From the NCBI RefSeq assembly GCF_013377235.1, contig NZ_CP016226.1, forward strand, positions 1,798,001 through 1,862,000: a stretch of DNA of 64,000 bases, in the 5' to 3' direction. Under the pieces are notes generated by a model. That model saw nothing but the letters and a program-made list of their open reading frames with translations. It had not been told where the DNA came from and ran no database searches. Every line of letters begins with the position of its first letter. Positions within the stretch are counted from its first letter, which is position 1. This document shows, piece after piece, positions 46,723-57,600 of this stretch. The position numbers were made by a program, and so were the translations under genes. This DNA is from Mannheimia varigena (GTDB taxonomy: Bacteria; Pseudomonadota; Gammaproteobacteria; Enterobacterales; Pasteurellaceae).

Positions 46723-49335
46723 TTAATCCAACGCTTTTTCGATTTTCTCGAATAAATCTCGGGCGAGGTTATCCATTTCACGCAGGCGTTCCAAGCCTCG
46801 ACGCATTAGGGTTTGGCGTTGGTTGTCGTAGCGAGAAAGTTTAATCAACGGCTCAATTAAGCGAGCAGCCACTTGCGGATTGCTTTCGTTGAGTTTGATA
46901 AGGGTATCTACCAAGAAACGATAACCTGAGCCATCAATAGCGTGGAAAGCTTTCGGGTTGTGACCGCAGAATGCCCCTACCAATGAACGTAGTCGGTTTG
47001 GATTGTTAAAGTTGAAACTTGGGTGTTCCATTAAACCTTGCACAATCGCTAACACGTTTTCATCCGGACGAGTAGCTTGAATCATAAACCATTTATCCAT
47101 TACCAAGCCATCGTGCTTCCATTTTTCCTCAAAATCAGCCAATAACGCATCACGGCAACTTAGCTGTGCTTTGGTTGCAGCTTGTAATGCGGCTAGAGTA
47201 TCAGTCATATTGTCTGCATTATTGTAATGTTTATGCACAAGGGCATTGCCTAAATCTGTGAAGGCAAGATAACTTAAACAGGCATTGCGTAATGCACGTT
47301 TAGCAATATCTTCCGCTACCACTTGATAAGCATCGCATTTATTTTGGTTATAAACAATTAATAATTTATCTTGCAATGCGGTAGCAATCGAATGTTGCAT
47401 AAACTCACGCACAAGAGAAATACCCGTTGGGTCAATGGTTTTAAACGACTCGGCAAATTCAGTTTCTTTCGGTAATGTGAGCGTTAATGCGGTTAATTCA
47501 GGCGATTTGGCTGAATTATCCAATACAAAGGTTAAAGCATCTACTAAACCTTTTGAAAAGCTAAGTGGCTGATTTTGCTGATAACGGCTTAAATTTTCAC
47601 GCAGCTCATTGGTGTAGAGCATTTGTGCAGCGTCCCAACGTACAAAATCATTTTCAGCGTGTTTGAGTAAGGTTAAAAGCTGGTCGGTGGTATAGTTGTA
47701 ATCTAAACGCACAGGAGCAGAGAAATCACACAATAACGCAGGTACAGGACGTTGTGTTACATTGTGGAACTCAAAGGTTTGATGTTCAGCGGTAACATCT
47801 AGCACATCACTGACCGTTAATAATTCATATTGTAATGGAATGCGTTTTCCATCATTCTCACTATATAACGCCACTTTCAATGGAATATGTAAGTTCAATT
47901 TTTCTAACTGATCGTGCGTTGGTGGAGTCATTTGTGAAATATGCAAACGATAAGTTTTGCGTGCTTCATCATATTCATCGGAAATCGTGAGTTCAGGTGT
48001 TCCCGATTGGCTATACCAACGGCGGAACTGTTCTAAATCAACACCTGAAGCATCTTCCATTGCTTTGACAAAATCTTCACAGGTAGCGGCTGAACCGTCG
48101 TGTCTTTCCACATAGAGCTTCATTCCTTTTTGGAAGTTTTCTTCGCCTAATAGGGTGTGGATCATACGAATGATTTCTGCCCCTTTTTCATACACGGTGA
48201 CGGTGTAGAAATTGTTCATCTCGATCACTTTTTCCGGACGAATAGGGTGAGCCATCGGGCTGGCGTCTTCGGCGAATTGCACGGTACGCAATAGACGGAC
48301 ATCTTCGATACGTTTTGCCGAGCGAGCCCATAAATCAGAGGTAAATTCCTGATCACGGAAAACGGTTAAACCCTCTTTTAGGCTTAATTGGAACCAATCA
48401 CGGCAGGTAATGCGGTTGCCCGTCCAGTTATGGAAATATTCGTGGGCGATAACTGCTTCAATATCTAAATAATCGGTATCAGTTGCGGTTTCCGGTTTCG
48501 CCAATACAAATTTAGAGTTAAAGATATTTAAGCCTTTATTTTCCATTGCCCCCATATTGAAGAAATCAACGGCAACAATCATATAAATATCTAAATCGTA
48601 CTCTAAACCGAAGCGGTCTTCGTCCCATTTCATTGAGCGTTTTAAGCTCTCCATCGCCCAAGGGGCACGGTCTAAATTACCACGATCGACATAGATTTCT
48701 AACGTAACTTCACGTCCGCTTTTGGTAATGAATTTATCTTGTAGGAGGTCAAAATCGCCAGCCACTAATGCAAATAAATAACTTGGTTTGAAGAATGGAT
48801 CTTGCCATTCCACCCAGTGTCTGCCGTCGTGCAATTCACCTTGAGCAATACGGTTACCGTTAGAGAGTAAGTAAGGATATTTGCTCTTACTAGCGGTGAT
48901 TTTTGTCGTATATTTTGCAAGTACATCGGGGCGGTCAAGCATATAAGTAATTTGGCGAAAACCCTCAGCTTCACACTGTGTGCAAAGTCCGTCGCCTGAT
49001 TTATATAAACCTTGTAGTGAGGTGTTTTGTGTAGGGTTTAAAGCTGTCTCAATTTGTAGCTCAAAATGATCGGCTTTTACCTCTGCTAAATTTAAGGTTA
49101 AAGATTCATCATCTTTTTCATAAGATGAAAATGGCTCACCGTTAAATTTAATAGAAAGGAAATCAAAACTATGACCATCTAAGCGAAGTGTGGTTGCATC
49201 ACTATTTTTACGCTCAACCGTTAACATTGAGGTTACAAAGGTGCGATCCGGGTCAAGTTGAAAGTCGAGATAAATGTCTGTAATCGTGAAATCTGGTGCT
49301 TTATAATCTTTTCTTAGTTTGGCTTTAGGTGGCAT
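46723..49335 (-). CDS. pepN: PepN, aminopeptidase N
   Basis: 870-residue M1 zinc metallopeptidase, the main broad-specificity aminopeptidase of the cytoplasm in enterobacteria. The substrate-recognition motif GAMEN (MGAMENKGLNIF) and the zinc motif HEYFH-(18)-E (VIAHEYFHNWTGN, then LKEGLTVFRDQE) are intact. The C-terminal helical domain has full length. GAAATCC precedes the ATG at 49335. It is preceded by an isolated uptake sequence and ends near one. Confidence 0.95.
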   Translation of the reverse strand: MPPKAKLRKDYKAPDFTITDIYLDFQLDPDRTFVTSMLTVERKNSDATTLRLDGHSFDFLSIKFNGEPFSSYEKDDESLTLNLAEVKADHFELQIETALNPTQNTSLQGLYKSGDGLCTQCEAEGFRQITYMLDRPDVLAKYTTKITASKSKYPYLLSNGNRIAQGELHDGRHWVEWQDPFFKPSYLFALVAGDFDLLQDKFITKSGREVTLEIYVDRGNLDRAPWAMESLKRSMKWDEDRFGLEYDLDIYMIVAVDFFNMGAMENKGLNIFNSKFVLAKPETATDTDYLDIEAVIAHEYFHNWTGNRITCRDWFQLSLKEGLTVFRDQEFTSDLWARSAKRIEDVRLLRTVQFAEDASPMAHPIRPEKVIEMNNFYTVTVYEKGAEIIRMIHTLLGEENFQKGMKLYVERHDGSAATCEDFVKAMEDASGVDLEQFRRWYSQSGTPELTISDEYDEARKTYRLHISQMTPPTHDQLEKLNLHIPLKVALYSENDGKRIPLQYELLTVSDVLDVTAEHQTFEFHNVTQRPVPALLCDFSAPVRLDYNYTTDQLLTLLKHAENDFVRWDAAQMLYTNELRENLSRYQQNQPLSFSKGLVDALTFVLDNSAKSPELTALTLTLPKETEFAESFKTIDPTGISLVREFMQHSIATALQDKLLIVYNQNKCDAYQVVAEDIAKRALRNACLSYLAFTDLGNALVHKHYNNADNMTDTLAALQAATKAQLSCRDALLADFEEKWKHDGLVMDKWFMIQATRPDENVLAIVQGLMEHPSFNFNNPNRLRSLVGAFCGHNPKAFHAIDGSGYRFLVDTLIKLNESNPQVAARLIEPLIKLSRYDNQRQTLMRRGLERLREMDNLARDLFEKIEKALD

Positions 49336-49484
49336 AGGATTTCCTTTTTGATTGGCATTTTGCCGCTAGAATTGTTTGGCTATTGTACTAAATTTATTGC
49401 AAATTTTCCAAGAAATATGACCGCTTGTATCAAACAAAACGGCTATAAATATTGCCATTTATAGCCGTTTAGGAAGTATAGGAA

Positions 49485-50003
49485 TTATAGAGTTTGGTGT
49501 CCTTGATCAAGATGTACTAAGCTGATTAAATCATCAACGCCAACATCAAATGCTTGCCCAAAACCTTTCACAAATAACCCTGCAATTGGTTTAAAGCTAA
49601 AGAGTTTGAAATCTTGCATATTAGATAGATCATCAATTAATTCACCGTGTCTGGCTTTAAGTGCATTAATGCTGACATTCCATTCCTCTTGATTGCGTTC
49701 AATAATGCGTGCTGTTGCATCAAAGGTTAAACGACGGCGTGCAAAAATTTGACGACTTTTGTTTTCATCTTCAATCAGCATTAATGAAACTTTAGGTATA
49801 TCCTGCAAATTTCGTGCGTGGCGGGCGATAGTTGAAATAAGTACTTTATATTCTCCATTGTGAATAACAAAAGGAGCATAGCTCACATTTGGTGTACCAT
49901 CTTTATCTGTTGTTGCCATTACAATCGTCTTAATTTGCTGTTTTAGTTCTTCTAGTTCAGGACCTAAACGGTTTTGTAAAACCTCTTGGCGGTTTGTTGT
50001 CAT
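49485..50003 (-). CDS. hutZ: HutZ/HugZ-type haem-degrading protein
   Basis: 172-residue protein of the split-barrel pyridoxamine-oxidase fold whose HutZ/HugZ members bind and break down haem after import. The N-terminal NRLGPELEELKQQIKTIVMATTDKDGTPNVSYAPFV and C-terminal FVKGFGQAFDV are family segments, and the C-terminal histidines (LVHLDQGHQTL) sit where HugZ/HutZ bind haem iron. AAGGAGAAATA lies before the ATG. It diverges from a haem receptor across a Fur-box promoter, and hutX lies beyond that receptor, so the three form a haem-utilisation locus. Confidence 0.88.
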   Translation of the reverse strand: MTTNRQEVLQNRLGPELEELKQQIKTIVMATTDKDGTPNVSYAPFVIHNGEYKVLISTIARHARNLQDIPKVSLMLIEDENKSRQIFARRRLTFDATARIIERNQEEWNVSINALKARHGELIDDLSNMQDFKLFSFKPIAGLFVKGFGQAFDVGVDDLISLVHLDQGHQTL

Positions 50004-50073
50004 TATTTCTCCTTTTAGTTTTTAATTTTTCTAACCATTTTGAGAAATTATAAATTACATCAAAATAAAAAAT

Positions 50074-50119
50074 CAAGATGATAATCATTATTGACTAAAA
50101 TGTTGACGTAATTGATAAT
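50074..50119 (+). promoter_or_regulatory. Fur box and promoter of the haem receptor
   Basis: GATAATCATTAT at 50080 matches 12 consecutive bases of the 19-base Fur consensus, and 15 of 19 over 50074-50092. TTGACT (50091) and GATAAT (50114) with a 17-base spacer form the promoter, with the Fur box overlapping the -35 region. Iron-loaded Fur would block transcription of the receptor and probably of the divergent hutZ. Confidence 0.8.
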
Positions 50120-50172
50120 ATATCTCATCAATTAAAATTGGTTAATATTTACTTAAGGAAAGGAGAACAATT

Positions 50173-52599
50173 ATGTTTATTAATTATTCTAATAACCAAT
50201 ATAATAAATTACATTTAAGCCTATTAGCGTTAAGTATAAATAGTATTTTGATATCACAAAATTTATATGCAAAAGAAGAAGTAATTGCAGAATTATCTGA
50301 AGTTAATGTAGTCGCTCAAGAAGACGTTGAAGTCTCGTCAGAGAAAAAAACGAAAGAGGTAATTCAACAAGAGCTTATTCAAAATAATCGAGATTTAGCT
50401 CGTTATAGCCCTGATGTCGGCATTGTAAATCAAGGACGGCATCAAAAAGGATTTGCTATTCGTGGCGTGGAGGATAATCGCGTTGGCATTAGTATTGATG
50501 GAATTGCACTACCTGATTCAGAGGAGAACTCACTTTATAAACGTTATGGTAATTTAAATACATCTCGTCAATCTATTGATCCTGAATTAGCTCGAACCAT
50601 TGAGGTATCAAAGGGGGCTAATTCTTTTAATCAAGGTAGCGGGAACTTAGGAGGAGGTGTTAATTATCGAACGCTTGAGGCTTATGATATTGTACGTGAT
50701 AATAAATTTGGTGCTTTTTATCGTACAGGTTATGCCACTCGTAATAATGAATGGGTCAATACATTTGGTATTGGGTATTTAGGTGACCAAGCTGAAGCTG
50801 TATTAGTATACTCAAATCGTTATGGTCATGAAATGGAAAGTGCAGGTGGTTATACAATTCCTGAAGATTCGTTACACACCAGAACTATTGGCAGTAGTAA
50901 ACAAACGCCAGATGATTCTACTCATAAAAATCACAGCTACCTAGCAAAATTTGCTTACCGTTTTAATGATAAACATCGTATTGGCATTTCATATAGTGGT
51001 CAAAATAATAAAAATTACATTATTGAGGATTCTGCTGTTTATTTAAGCTCATATTGGCGTGAAGCAGACGATCGTAGTAAGCGTGATACAGTAAATGTTT
51101 TTTATGAATTTTTCCCGGAGTCTAAATGGATCGCTTCAGTAAGAACCGATCTTGATTATCAAAAGACAGAAACATCAGCCTATAACTATGAAGGGAAGCG
51201 AGCAGAGGCAGCAACCAAATGGGTACCTGCTCAGAAACGAACGCCTAGCGATACGAATATTCGTATTTTTAGTACAGAATTAAAACGTTTAAACTTCCGT
51301 ATAGATAGTCAAGTTTTAGAATTGGGTAAATTAAATCATCAATTCTCATTTAAGGTCTCAGCAGCAGAAAGAGATTTTGATGTGCTACATAAAGACTCAG
51401 TTTATGTATCTGGTGCTTGGACTCATTTACCGAATTCAACAATGATGCACCCAATTAAAAGTAAGATAAATTATTTATCATTACAAGATAGTATAGACTT
51501 AAAAAATAATTGGAAAGCAAAAGTTGGTATTCGTTATGATTGGGCTAAATATAAGCAAAAAGATCTTGCTGGTTTAGCATGTCGAAATTGTGTAAAAATA
51601 GAGAATGCTAAATTTAACCAAATAACTTGGGGCGCAGGTATAGAAAAGCAAGTTACTGATATTTGGAAACTTGCTTATAACATTGGAACAGGTTTTCGTA
51701 TACCAAATGCATCAGAAATGTATTTCGATTATCGAGACAATGCCGCTGGGGCGTGGATGTCAAATCCAAACTTAAAAGCGGAACGTAGTTTAACTCAAAA
51801 TTTAAGCCTGCAAGGGCAAGGCAATGTAGGACAATTTTCCGTGAATTTGCACCATACAAAATACAAAGATTTTCTATGGGAGCAAGAAACTTGGGATGTT
51901 TATCATGCTTATGGCAAAGAATTTTGGCGACCTGTTCAACAAATGCAGAATATAGATTCTGCGAAAATCTACGGTATAGAAGTAACAGGTAAGTGGAATT
52001 TAAACTCTGCCATATCTGTCCCTGAGGGTTGGAAGCTATTCGGTTCATTAGGTTATAGTAAGGGGAATATGTCAAATGGAGCAGATTTACTTTCTATTCA
52101 GCCAATTAAAGCTGTTATTGGTTTAGATTATGAGCAACCAGAAGGTAAATGGGGAATATTTTCTCGTTTAACCTTCTTAGGAGCTAAAAAAGCTAAAGAG
52201 GCAAAATATTTAAAAACTTTACCTGAAAAATGTGTAAAAGAGCAGAAAACTCCAAATCCTTACTATCCATATTGGGGGAATGAATATGAGGTGCGCTGTA
52301 CTGAATATTCTCACGAAACAGGTTTAGATAAATGGAAGCATTTAAACGCAAAAGCTTTTGTCGTAGATTTATATGGTTTTTATAAACCAACAGAAAATAT
52401 CACGTTGCGTGCTGGTGTTTACAATTTATTTAACCGTAAATATCACACTTGGGATACATTACGTGGTTTAAATACAACTGGCGGTGCTGTTAATTCTGTA
52501 GGGGTTCGCGAAAATCATAAATATGGAGGGTATCCTGGATTGCAACGGTACTATGAGCCAGGACGAAATTTTGCAGCAAGTTTTGAGTACCATTTCTAA
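50173..52599 (+). CDS. TonB-dependent haemoglobin/haem receptor
   Basis: 808-residue outer-membrane barrel of the haemoglobin/transferrin/lactoferrin receptor family. Signal peptide cut near ISQNLYA-KEE, a TonB-box-like LSEVNVVA, a plug domain (residues about 50-170, KGFAIRGVEDNRVGISIDGI), and a barrel ending in the C-terminal FEYHF. The NPNL motif is present, and the preceding FRAP-type motif reads FRIP; the stretch between them contains no histidine. Partner genes hutZ and hutX support haem or haemoglobin as ligand. It would take up haem under iron limitation. Exact ligand is inference. Confidence 0.9.
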   Translation: MFINYSNNQYNKLHLSLLALSINSILISQNLYAKEEVIAELSEVNVVAQEDVEVSSEKKTKEVIQQELIQNNRDLARYSPDVGIVNQGRHQKGFAIRGVEDNRVGISIDGIALPDSEENSLYKRYGNLNTSRQSIDPELARTIEVSKGANSFNQGSGNLGGGVNYRTLEAYDIVRDNKFGAFYRTGYATRNNEWVNTFGIGYLGDQAEAVLVYSNRYGHEMESAGGYTIPEDSLHTRTIGSSKQTPDDSTHKNHSYLAKFAYRFNDKHRIGISYSGQNNKNYIIEDSAVYLSSYWREADDRSKRDTVNVFYEFFPESKWIASVRTDLDYQKTETSAYNYEGKRAEAATKWVPAQKRTPSDTNIRIFSTELKRLNFRIDSQVLELGKLNHQFSFKVSAAERDFDVLHKDSVYVSGAWTHLPNSTMMHPIKSKINYLSLQDSIDLKNNWKAKVGIRYDWAKYKQKDLAGLACRNCVKIENAKFNQITWGAGIEKQVTDIWKLAYNIGTGFRIPNASEMYFDYRDNAAGAWMSNPNLKAERSLTQNLSLQGQGNVGQFSVNLHHTKYKDFLWEQETWDVYHAYGKEFWRPVQQMQNIDSAKIYGIEVTGKWNLNSAISVPEGWKLFGSLGYSKGNMSNGADLLSIQPIKAVIGLDYEQPEGKWGIFSRLTFLGAKKAKEAKYLKTLPEKCVKEQKTPNPYYPYWGNEYEVRCTEYSHETGLDKWKHLNAKAFVVDLYGFYKPTENITLRAGVYNLFNRKYHTWDTLRGLNTTGGAVNSVGVRENHKYGGYPGLQRYYEPGRNFAASFEYHF

Positions 52600-52648
52600 T
52601 TATATTTATAAGGAGGGCTTTAAGGCTCTCTTTTCTTAAGGAGAATTT

Positions 52649-53155
52649 ATGTTATCGTTAGAACAACAAACCGCTTTACGCAATGAATTAAATGAAAATT
52701 CAGGTCAAATTTTAGAGATGGTTGCTTCAAAATATCAATGTTCGCTGGAAGATGTAATGCTTAACCTTCCACCGGATATGCTTAAAGTAACAGATGGGGA
52801 ACGCTTTGCTGAAATTCTACAAGAAATTCACGAATGGGACGATGCAATTACCTTTATTTCGCATACGGAAGATGCGATTGTTGAGTTTGTTGGCAAATTA
52901 CCAAGCGGTTCAATTTCTCGTGGATTTTACAATTTTGAACACAAAGAAAATGGCGGTTTACAAGGGCATTTACGCTATGAAAATTGTGCCAAGATTTATC
53001 TATTAGACCGCCCATTTAGAGGAAAACGCACGGTTTCGTTGGTGTTTATCAACAAAAAAGGGAATGCGATGTTTAAGATTTTTGTCGGCAGAGAAAAAGT
53101 AGGTGGGGCATTAAAAGAAGATCAAATCAGGGCGTTATATAAATTAATCGGCTAA
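52649..53155 (+). CDS. hutX: HutX, cytosolic haem carrier
   Basis: 168-residue ChuX/HutX-family protein that carries haem to HutZ. The family pattern IMEWDDAITFISHTEDAIVEFVGKLPSG (here starting HEWDDA) and GLQGHLRYENCAKIYLLDRPF is clear. AAGGAGAATTT lies before the ATG. A weak hairpin (GAGGGC / GCTCTC with T-run) in the 49-base gap may reduce read-through from the receptor gene. It ends at a terminator. Confidence 0.88.
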   Translation: MLSLEQQTALRNELNENSGQILEMVASKYQCSLEDVMLNLPPDMLKVTDGERFAEILQEIHEWDDAITFISHTEDAIVEFVGKLPSGSISRGFYNFEHKENGGLQGHLRYENCAKIYLLDRPFRGKRTVSLVFINKKGNAMFKIFVGREKVGGALKEDQIRALYKLIG

Positions 53156-53192
53156 CTTGCAAAAGATTACTCAAATTTAACCGCTTGTAAAA

Positions 53193-53219
53193 AGGCTACG
53201 ATAAATCGTAGCCTTTATC
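53193..53219. terminator. Terminator between hutX and tyrP
   Basis: Arms AGGCTACGA and TCGTAGCCT around TAAA, followed by TTAT. It lies between converging genes. An uptake-sequence core (ACCGCTTGT, 53181) sits just before it. Confidence 0.75.
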
Positions 53220-53225
53220 GGTTTA

Positions 53226-54443
53226 TTAACCCACAGCTTGTGGTAAATAACCTAGCTGAATTAAAAATGGAATGACCATAATGCAAATACCTGCGATTAA
53301 GGCGATAACTAAGGCTAAATTACCGCCAATTACACGGTAAGGCAGATTTGGGTGCTGTCTACGAGCTTTCCACGCCAAACCGATAGGTAAAATCATTCCG
53401 TAGAAGGCAAATAATAAACCTGCATAACCTAAAGCCATAATAAAACCGTCAGGATAGAACAATGCAAACAACAGTGGCGGCGTGAAGGTCGCAATAGTCA
53501 GCCATAAGCGGTTAGTTGGTAAGTTTAAGCGTTTTAATAAATCGCCCACACCCTCAAAAATACCCATCGAAACACCTAAGAATGAGGTAATTAATGCAAG
53601 TACAGAGAACAAACGAACCATTTCGCCTAAAATTGTGCTACCTGTAATTTGGCTGGTTGCGGTTACTAAGCCGTTTAAAGTAGGGTCTTGTTTTAAAATA
53701 GTCGTAAATTCGTTTTGACTTAATACACCGTGCGTAGCCAATTGCCATAATAAATAAGCAACTAACGGAATAGCCGTACCGATATAAATCGATTTACGAA
53801 TTTTGCCGATATCAGCATCTAAATAGGTATTGATAGTCCCCATAATTACGTGGAAACCAAATGCCGTAAAGAAAATAGGCACAGCAGAAAGCACTAATAA
53901 ATTATCTAACGGAATGGCAGTTAAGTTTTCTAGTTTCGCTTTTGGTAACATCATCACTAACACAGCAATGAAAGCGATGATTTTTCCAAGAAACAGCACT
54001 CGGGTTAAACCATCAACGGATTTCACACCAACTACAACAAAGGCACCTAATACCACTGTAAAAATTAAAATGCTGATTTTAAGTTTCATATCAGCATCTA
54101 CCATTTCCGGCATAATACCACTAAGCAGTGAACCACCACCGGTAATATAAGCTGAAAGTAATGCATAGAGTAGAACAAGCAAGCTAAAAGTCGCTAAAGC
54201 ACGTCCGAACAAACCAAAATACTGCTCCGCGAGGCTTGCTACCCCCACATCTTTTTGTGGAGCGGTTTGATATACCTCCATAAATAACAAGCCTGTATAA
54301 GCCAATAATGCCCATAACCCAATGAGTAATAAAGCAGTTGCACCAAAACCCATACCCGCAGAGGTTAGCGGCATTGCAAGCATACCAGCACCGATTGTGG
54401 TGCCTGCAATCATTAATGCACTTCCTAAGATTTTATTTTTCAT
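53226..54443 (-). CDS. tyrP: Tyrosine/tryptophan permease (HAAAP family)
   Basis: 405-residue inner-membrane protein with eleven hydrophobic helices. The N-terminal ILGSALMIAGTTIGAGMLAMP is the HAAAP signature, and the sequence matches TyrP-type permeases of Haemophilus. It imports an aromatic amino acid with protons. The exact substrate (Tyr or Trp) is not certain. Single gene. Confidence 0.9.
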   Translation of the reverse strand: MKNKILGSALMIAGTTIGAGMLAMPLTSAGMGFGATALLLIGLWALLAYTGLLFMEVYQTAPQKDVGVASLAEQYFGLFGRALATFSLLVLLYALLSAYITGGGSLLSGIMPEMVDADMKLKISILIFTVVLGAFVVVGVKSVDGLTRVLFLGKIIAFIAVLVMMLPKAKLENLTAIPLDNLLVLSAVPIFFTAFGFHVIMGTINTYLDADIGKIRKSIYIGTAIPLVAYLLWQLATHGVLSQNEFTTILKQDPTLNGLVTATSQITGSTILGEMVRLFSVLALITSFLGVSMGIFEGVGDLLKRLNLPTNRLWLTIATFTPPLLFALFYPDGFIMALGYAGLLFAFYGMILPIGLAWKARRQHPNLPYRVIGGNLALVIALIAGICIMVIPFLIQLGYLPQAVG

Positions 54444-54594
54444 AATTTTTTTTGAGTAAATTAAAAAGGGAATTTATTCTATCAGAAATTTTCAGCAATG
54501 CTATCGGGAGAGATAGAATAATTTTTCAGCTTATTTTGCACAATCTGGTTTGCTTTAGTAAACTAGAGACAATTTGTAATTTTTTATCAAAAAT

Positions 54595-54605
54595 AGACCG
54601 CTTGT
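54595..54605 (-). repeat. Uptake sequence abutting the mfd start codon
   Basis: GACCGCTTGT, the reverse form of ACAAGCGGTC, ends directly before the ATG of mfd, in the place of the ribosome-binding site. No purine-rich site is visible, so mfd translation must start with a weak site. Confidence 0.7.
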
Positions 54606-57600
54606 ATGTCTCTAATTTCACTTAATCTGCCACAAATTGGCGGTAATTTTCAAGATCACCAAACTCTCGGCAATCTTGTCGGTCATTCCGATACGCTTGC
54701 GATCAGCCAAGCTGCCCAACAGTTCAACGGCTTAACGGTGGTCGTTACCCCCGACACTCGCACGGCGTTACGGCTGGAAAAATCGTTGCCGCAATTTGCC
54801 AATCTGCCGGTGCAACTTTTCCCCGATTGGGAAACCTTGCCGTACGATAATTTCTCGCCGCATCAGGACATTATCTCCGCCCGACTTTCCGCCCTGTTTG
54901 AGCTACAACAAGGGCGTAAGCAGATTTTTCTGTTGCCAATCAACACCTTAATGCAGAAAGTCTGCCCGCCGAGCTACCTTGCCAACAATGTGTTATTGAT
55001 TAAAAAAGGCGACCGTTTTTCGATTCAAAATCTGCGTTTGCAGTTGGAAAATGCCGGCTATCGAGCGGTGGATCAGGTGTTGGAATATGGCGAATATGCG
55101 GTGCGTGGGGCGATTTTGGACTTGTACCCAATGGGGGCGGACGAGCCGTTTCGTTTGGATTTTTTTGACGATGAAATCGACACTATCCGCACCTTTGATG
55201 TGGATAGCCAACGCACTAAGGCGGAAATTGATGAAATCAATCTACTTCCAGCCCACGAGTTCCCGACAGATAGCAACGGGATCGAGCATTTTAGAGCGAA
55301 ATTCCGTGAAACTTTCGGAGAAATCCGCCGTGAGCCGGAGCATATTTATCAACAGGTCAGCAAAGGTATTTTGAATGCGGGGATTGAGTATTGGCAGCCG
55401 CTGTTTTTTGCGGAAATGGCGAGCCTGTTTGACTATCTCAACCCGAACACGCTGTTTATCACTTACGCCGATATTCAACAAAAAGCCGAACAATTTCAAC
55501 AAGATACGCAAAACCGTTTTGAGAGCCGCCGAGTCGATCCGATGCGTCCACTGTTGCCACCGAGTGATCTCTGGTTTGCGATTGATGAAGTGAACCGCTG
55601 GCTGAAAGGCTACCCACGTTTAACTATAACGGCAGAGAAAATCCGCAAATCGGCAGCGAAAATGAACGCAAATGTGGAGAACTTGCCTGATTTAGCCATT
55701 CAATCAGGTGCAAAAGAGCCGTTTGAGGCGTTCCAACAGTTCCGCCAAAAATTTAAGGGTGATATTTTGTTTTCGGTGGAGAGCGAAGGGCGAAGAGAAA
55801 CGTTGTTGGATTTGCTTGCACCGTTGGGCGTGAAACCGAAGCAGATTTTGCAAATTTCCGATGAAATAGCACCGCTTGCGTTGATGATTTCCAATTTGGA
55901 TCAGGGTTTTGTGATCGAAACAAGCGGTCAGAATTTAGCAATAATTTGCGAAACCGATCTCCTTGGCGAAAAAGTCCAACAAAAACGCAGCGAAAAAAAC
56001 CGTAAAACCGTCAATCCCGATACGCTGATTCGCAACTTGGCGGAGCTGAAAATCGGGCAAGCGGTAGTGCATTTGGAAAACGGTGTCGGTCGCTACGGCG
56101 GTTTGACCGTGTTGGACGCAGGCGGAATGAAAGCCGAATACTTGGTGTTGCACTATGCCAACGATGCCAAGCTCTATGTGCCGGTGGCTTCTCTACATTT
56201 AATCAGCCGTTATATTGGCGGTGCGGACGAAACCGCACCGTTACATAAGCTCGGCTCGGAAGCGTGGGCGAAAACTCGCCAAAAAGCGGCGGAGAAAATC
56301 CGTGATGTGGCGGCGGAGTTGCTTGATGTCTATGCCAAACGAGAAAGCCAGACCGGCTTTGCTTTTGCCTACGACAAGGCGGAATTCGACCGTTTCAGTG
56401 CGACTTTCCCTTACGAGGAAACGGACGATCAGAAAATGGCGATCAATGCCGTTATCAGCGATATGTGCCAAGCGAAGGCGATGGATCGGCTGGTGTGTGG
56501 TGATGTCGGCTTCGGTAAAACCGAAGTGGCTATTCGGGCAACGTTCTTGGCGGTGATGAACCATAAACAGGTTGCTATTCTCGCCCCGACCACCTTGCTT
56601 GCCCAGCAACATTTCGAGAATTTTAAAGACCGTTTTGCCAACTATCCGGTCAATGTCGAAGTGCTTTCACGTTTCAAAACCGCCAAAGAGCAGAAAGCGA
56701 TTTTGGAAAAAGTTGCCGAAGGTAAGGTCGATATTTTGGTCGGTACACACAAGCTATTGCAGGACGATGTCGCTTTCCGTGATCTCGGCTTACTCGTGAT
56801 TGATGAAGAGCACCGTTTCGGTGTACGTCAAAAAGAGAAAATCAAACAACTGCGAGCCAATGTCGATATTCTCACGCTCACCGCCACGCCAATTCCAAGA
56901 ACGCTGAATATGGCACTCAACGGAATGCGTGATCTCTCGATTATCGCCAGCCCACCGGCTCGTCGTCTGAGCATTAAAACCTTTGTGCGACAAAGCGATG
57001 AAGCGGTGATTCGAGAAGCGATTTTGCGTGAAATTCTGCGTGGCGGACAGGTTTACTACCTGCATAATGATGTCGCCACCATTGAAAATTGTGCCGAAAA
57101 ACTCAGCCAGCTCGTCCCCGAAGCCCGTGTGGTGATTGGTCACGGGCAGATGCGTGAACGTGAGTTGGAGCGAGTGATGAGCGATTTTTATCACCAACGC
57201 TTTAACCTACTGGTCTGCTCGACCATTATCGAAACAGGAATTGACGTGCCGACCGCTAACACGATTATCATCGAACGGGCGGATAAATTCGGCTTGGCAC
57301 AGCTTCACCAACTGCGTGGGCGTGTGGGGCGTTCCCACCACCAAGCCTACGCCTATATGCTTACGCCACACCCGAAAACACTGACCAAAGATGCAGAGCA
57401 ACGTTTGGAAGCGATGAGTACCATCGACAATCTTGGGGCAGGTTTCGCCCTTGCGACCCACGATTTAGAAATCCGTGGGGCAGGCGAACTACTCGGCTCG
57501 GAACAGAGCGGACAGATTGAGAGCATCGGCTTCTCGCTCTATATGGACTTGCTCGAAAATGCCGTGAAAGCCTTACAGGAAGGGCGTGAACCGACCTTGG

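Noticed and set aside
56215..57197. Overlapping open frames on both strands of mfd
   Set aside because: They follow from the higher G/C third positions of mfd; none has a start signal or known motif.
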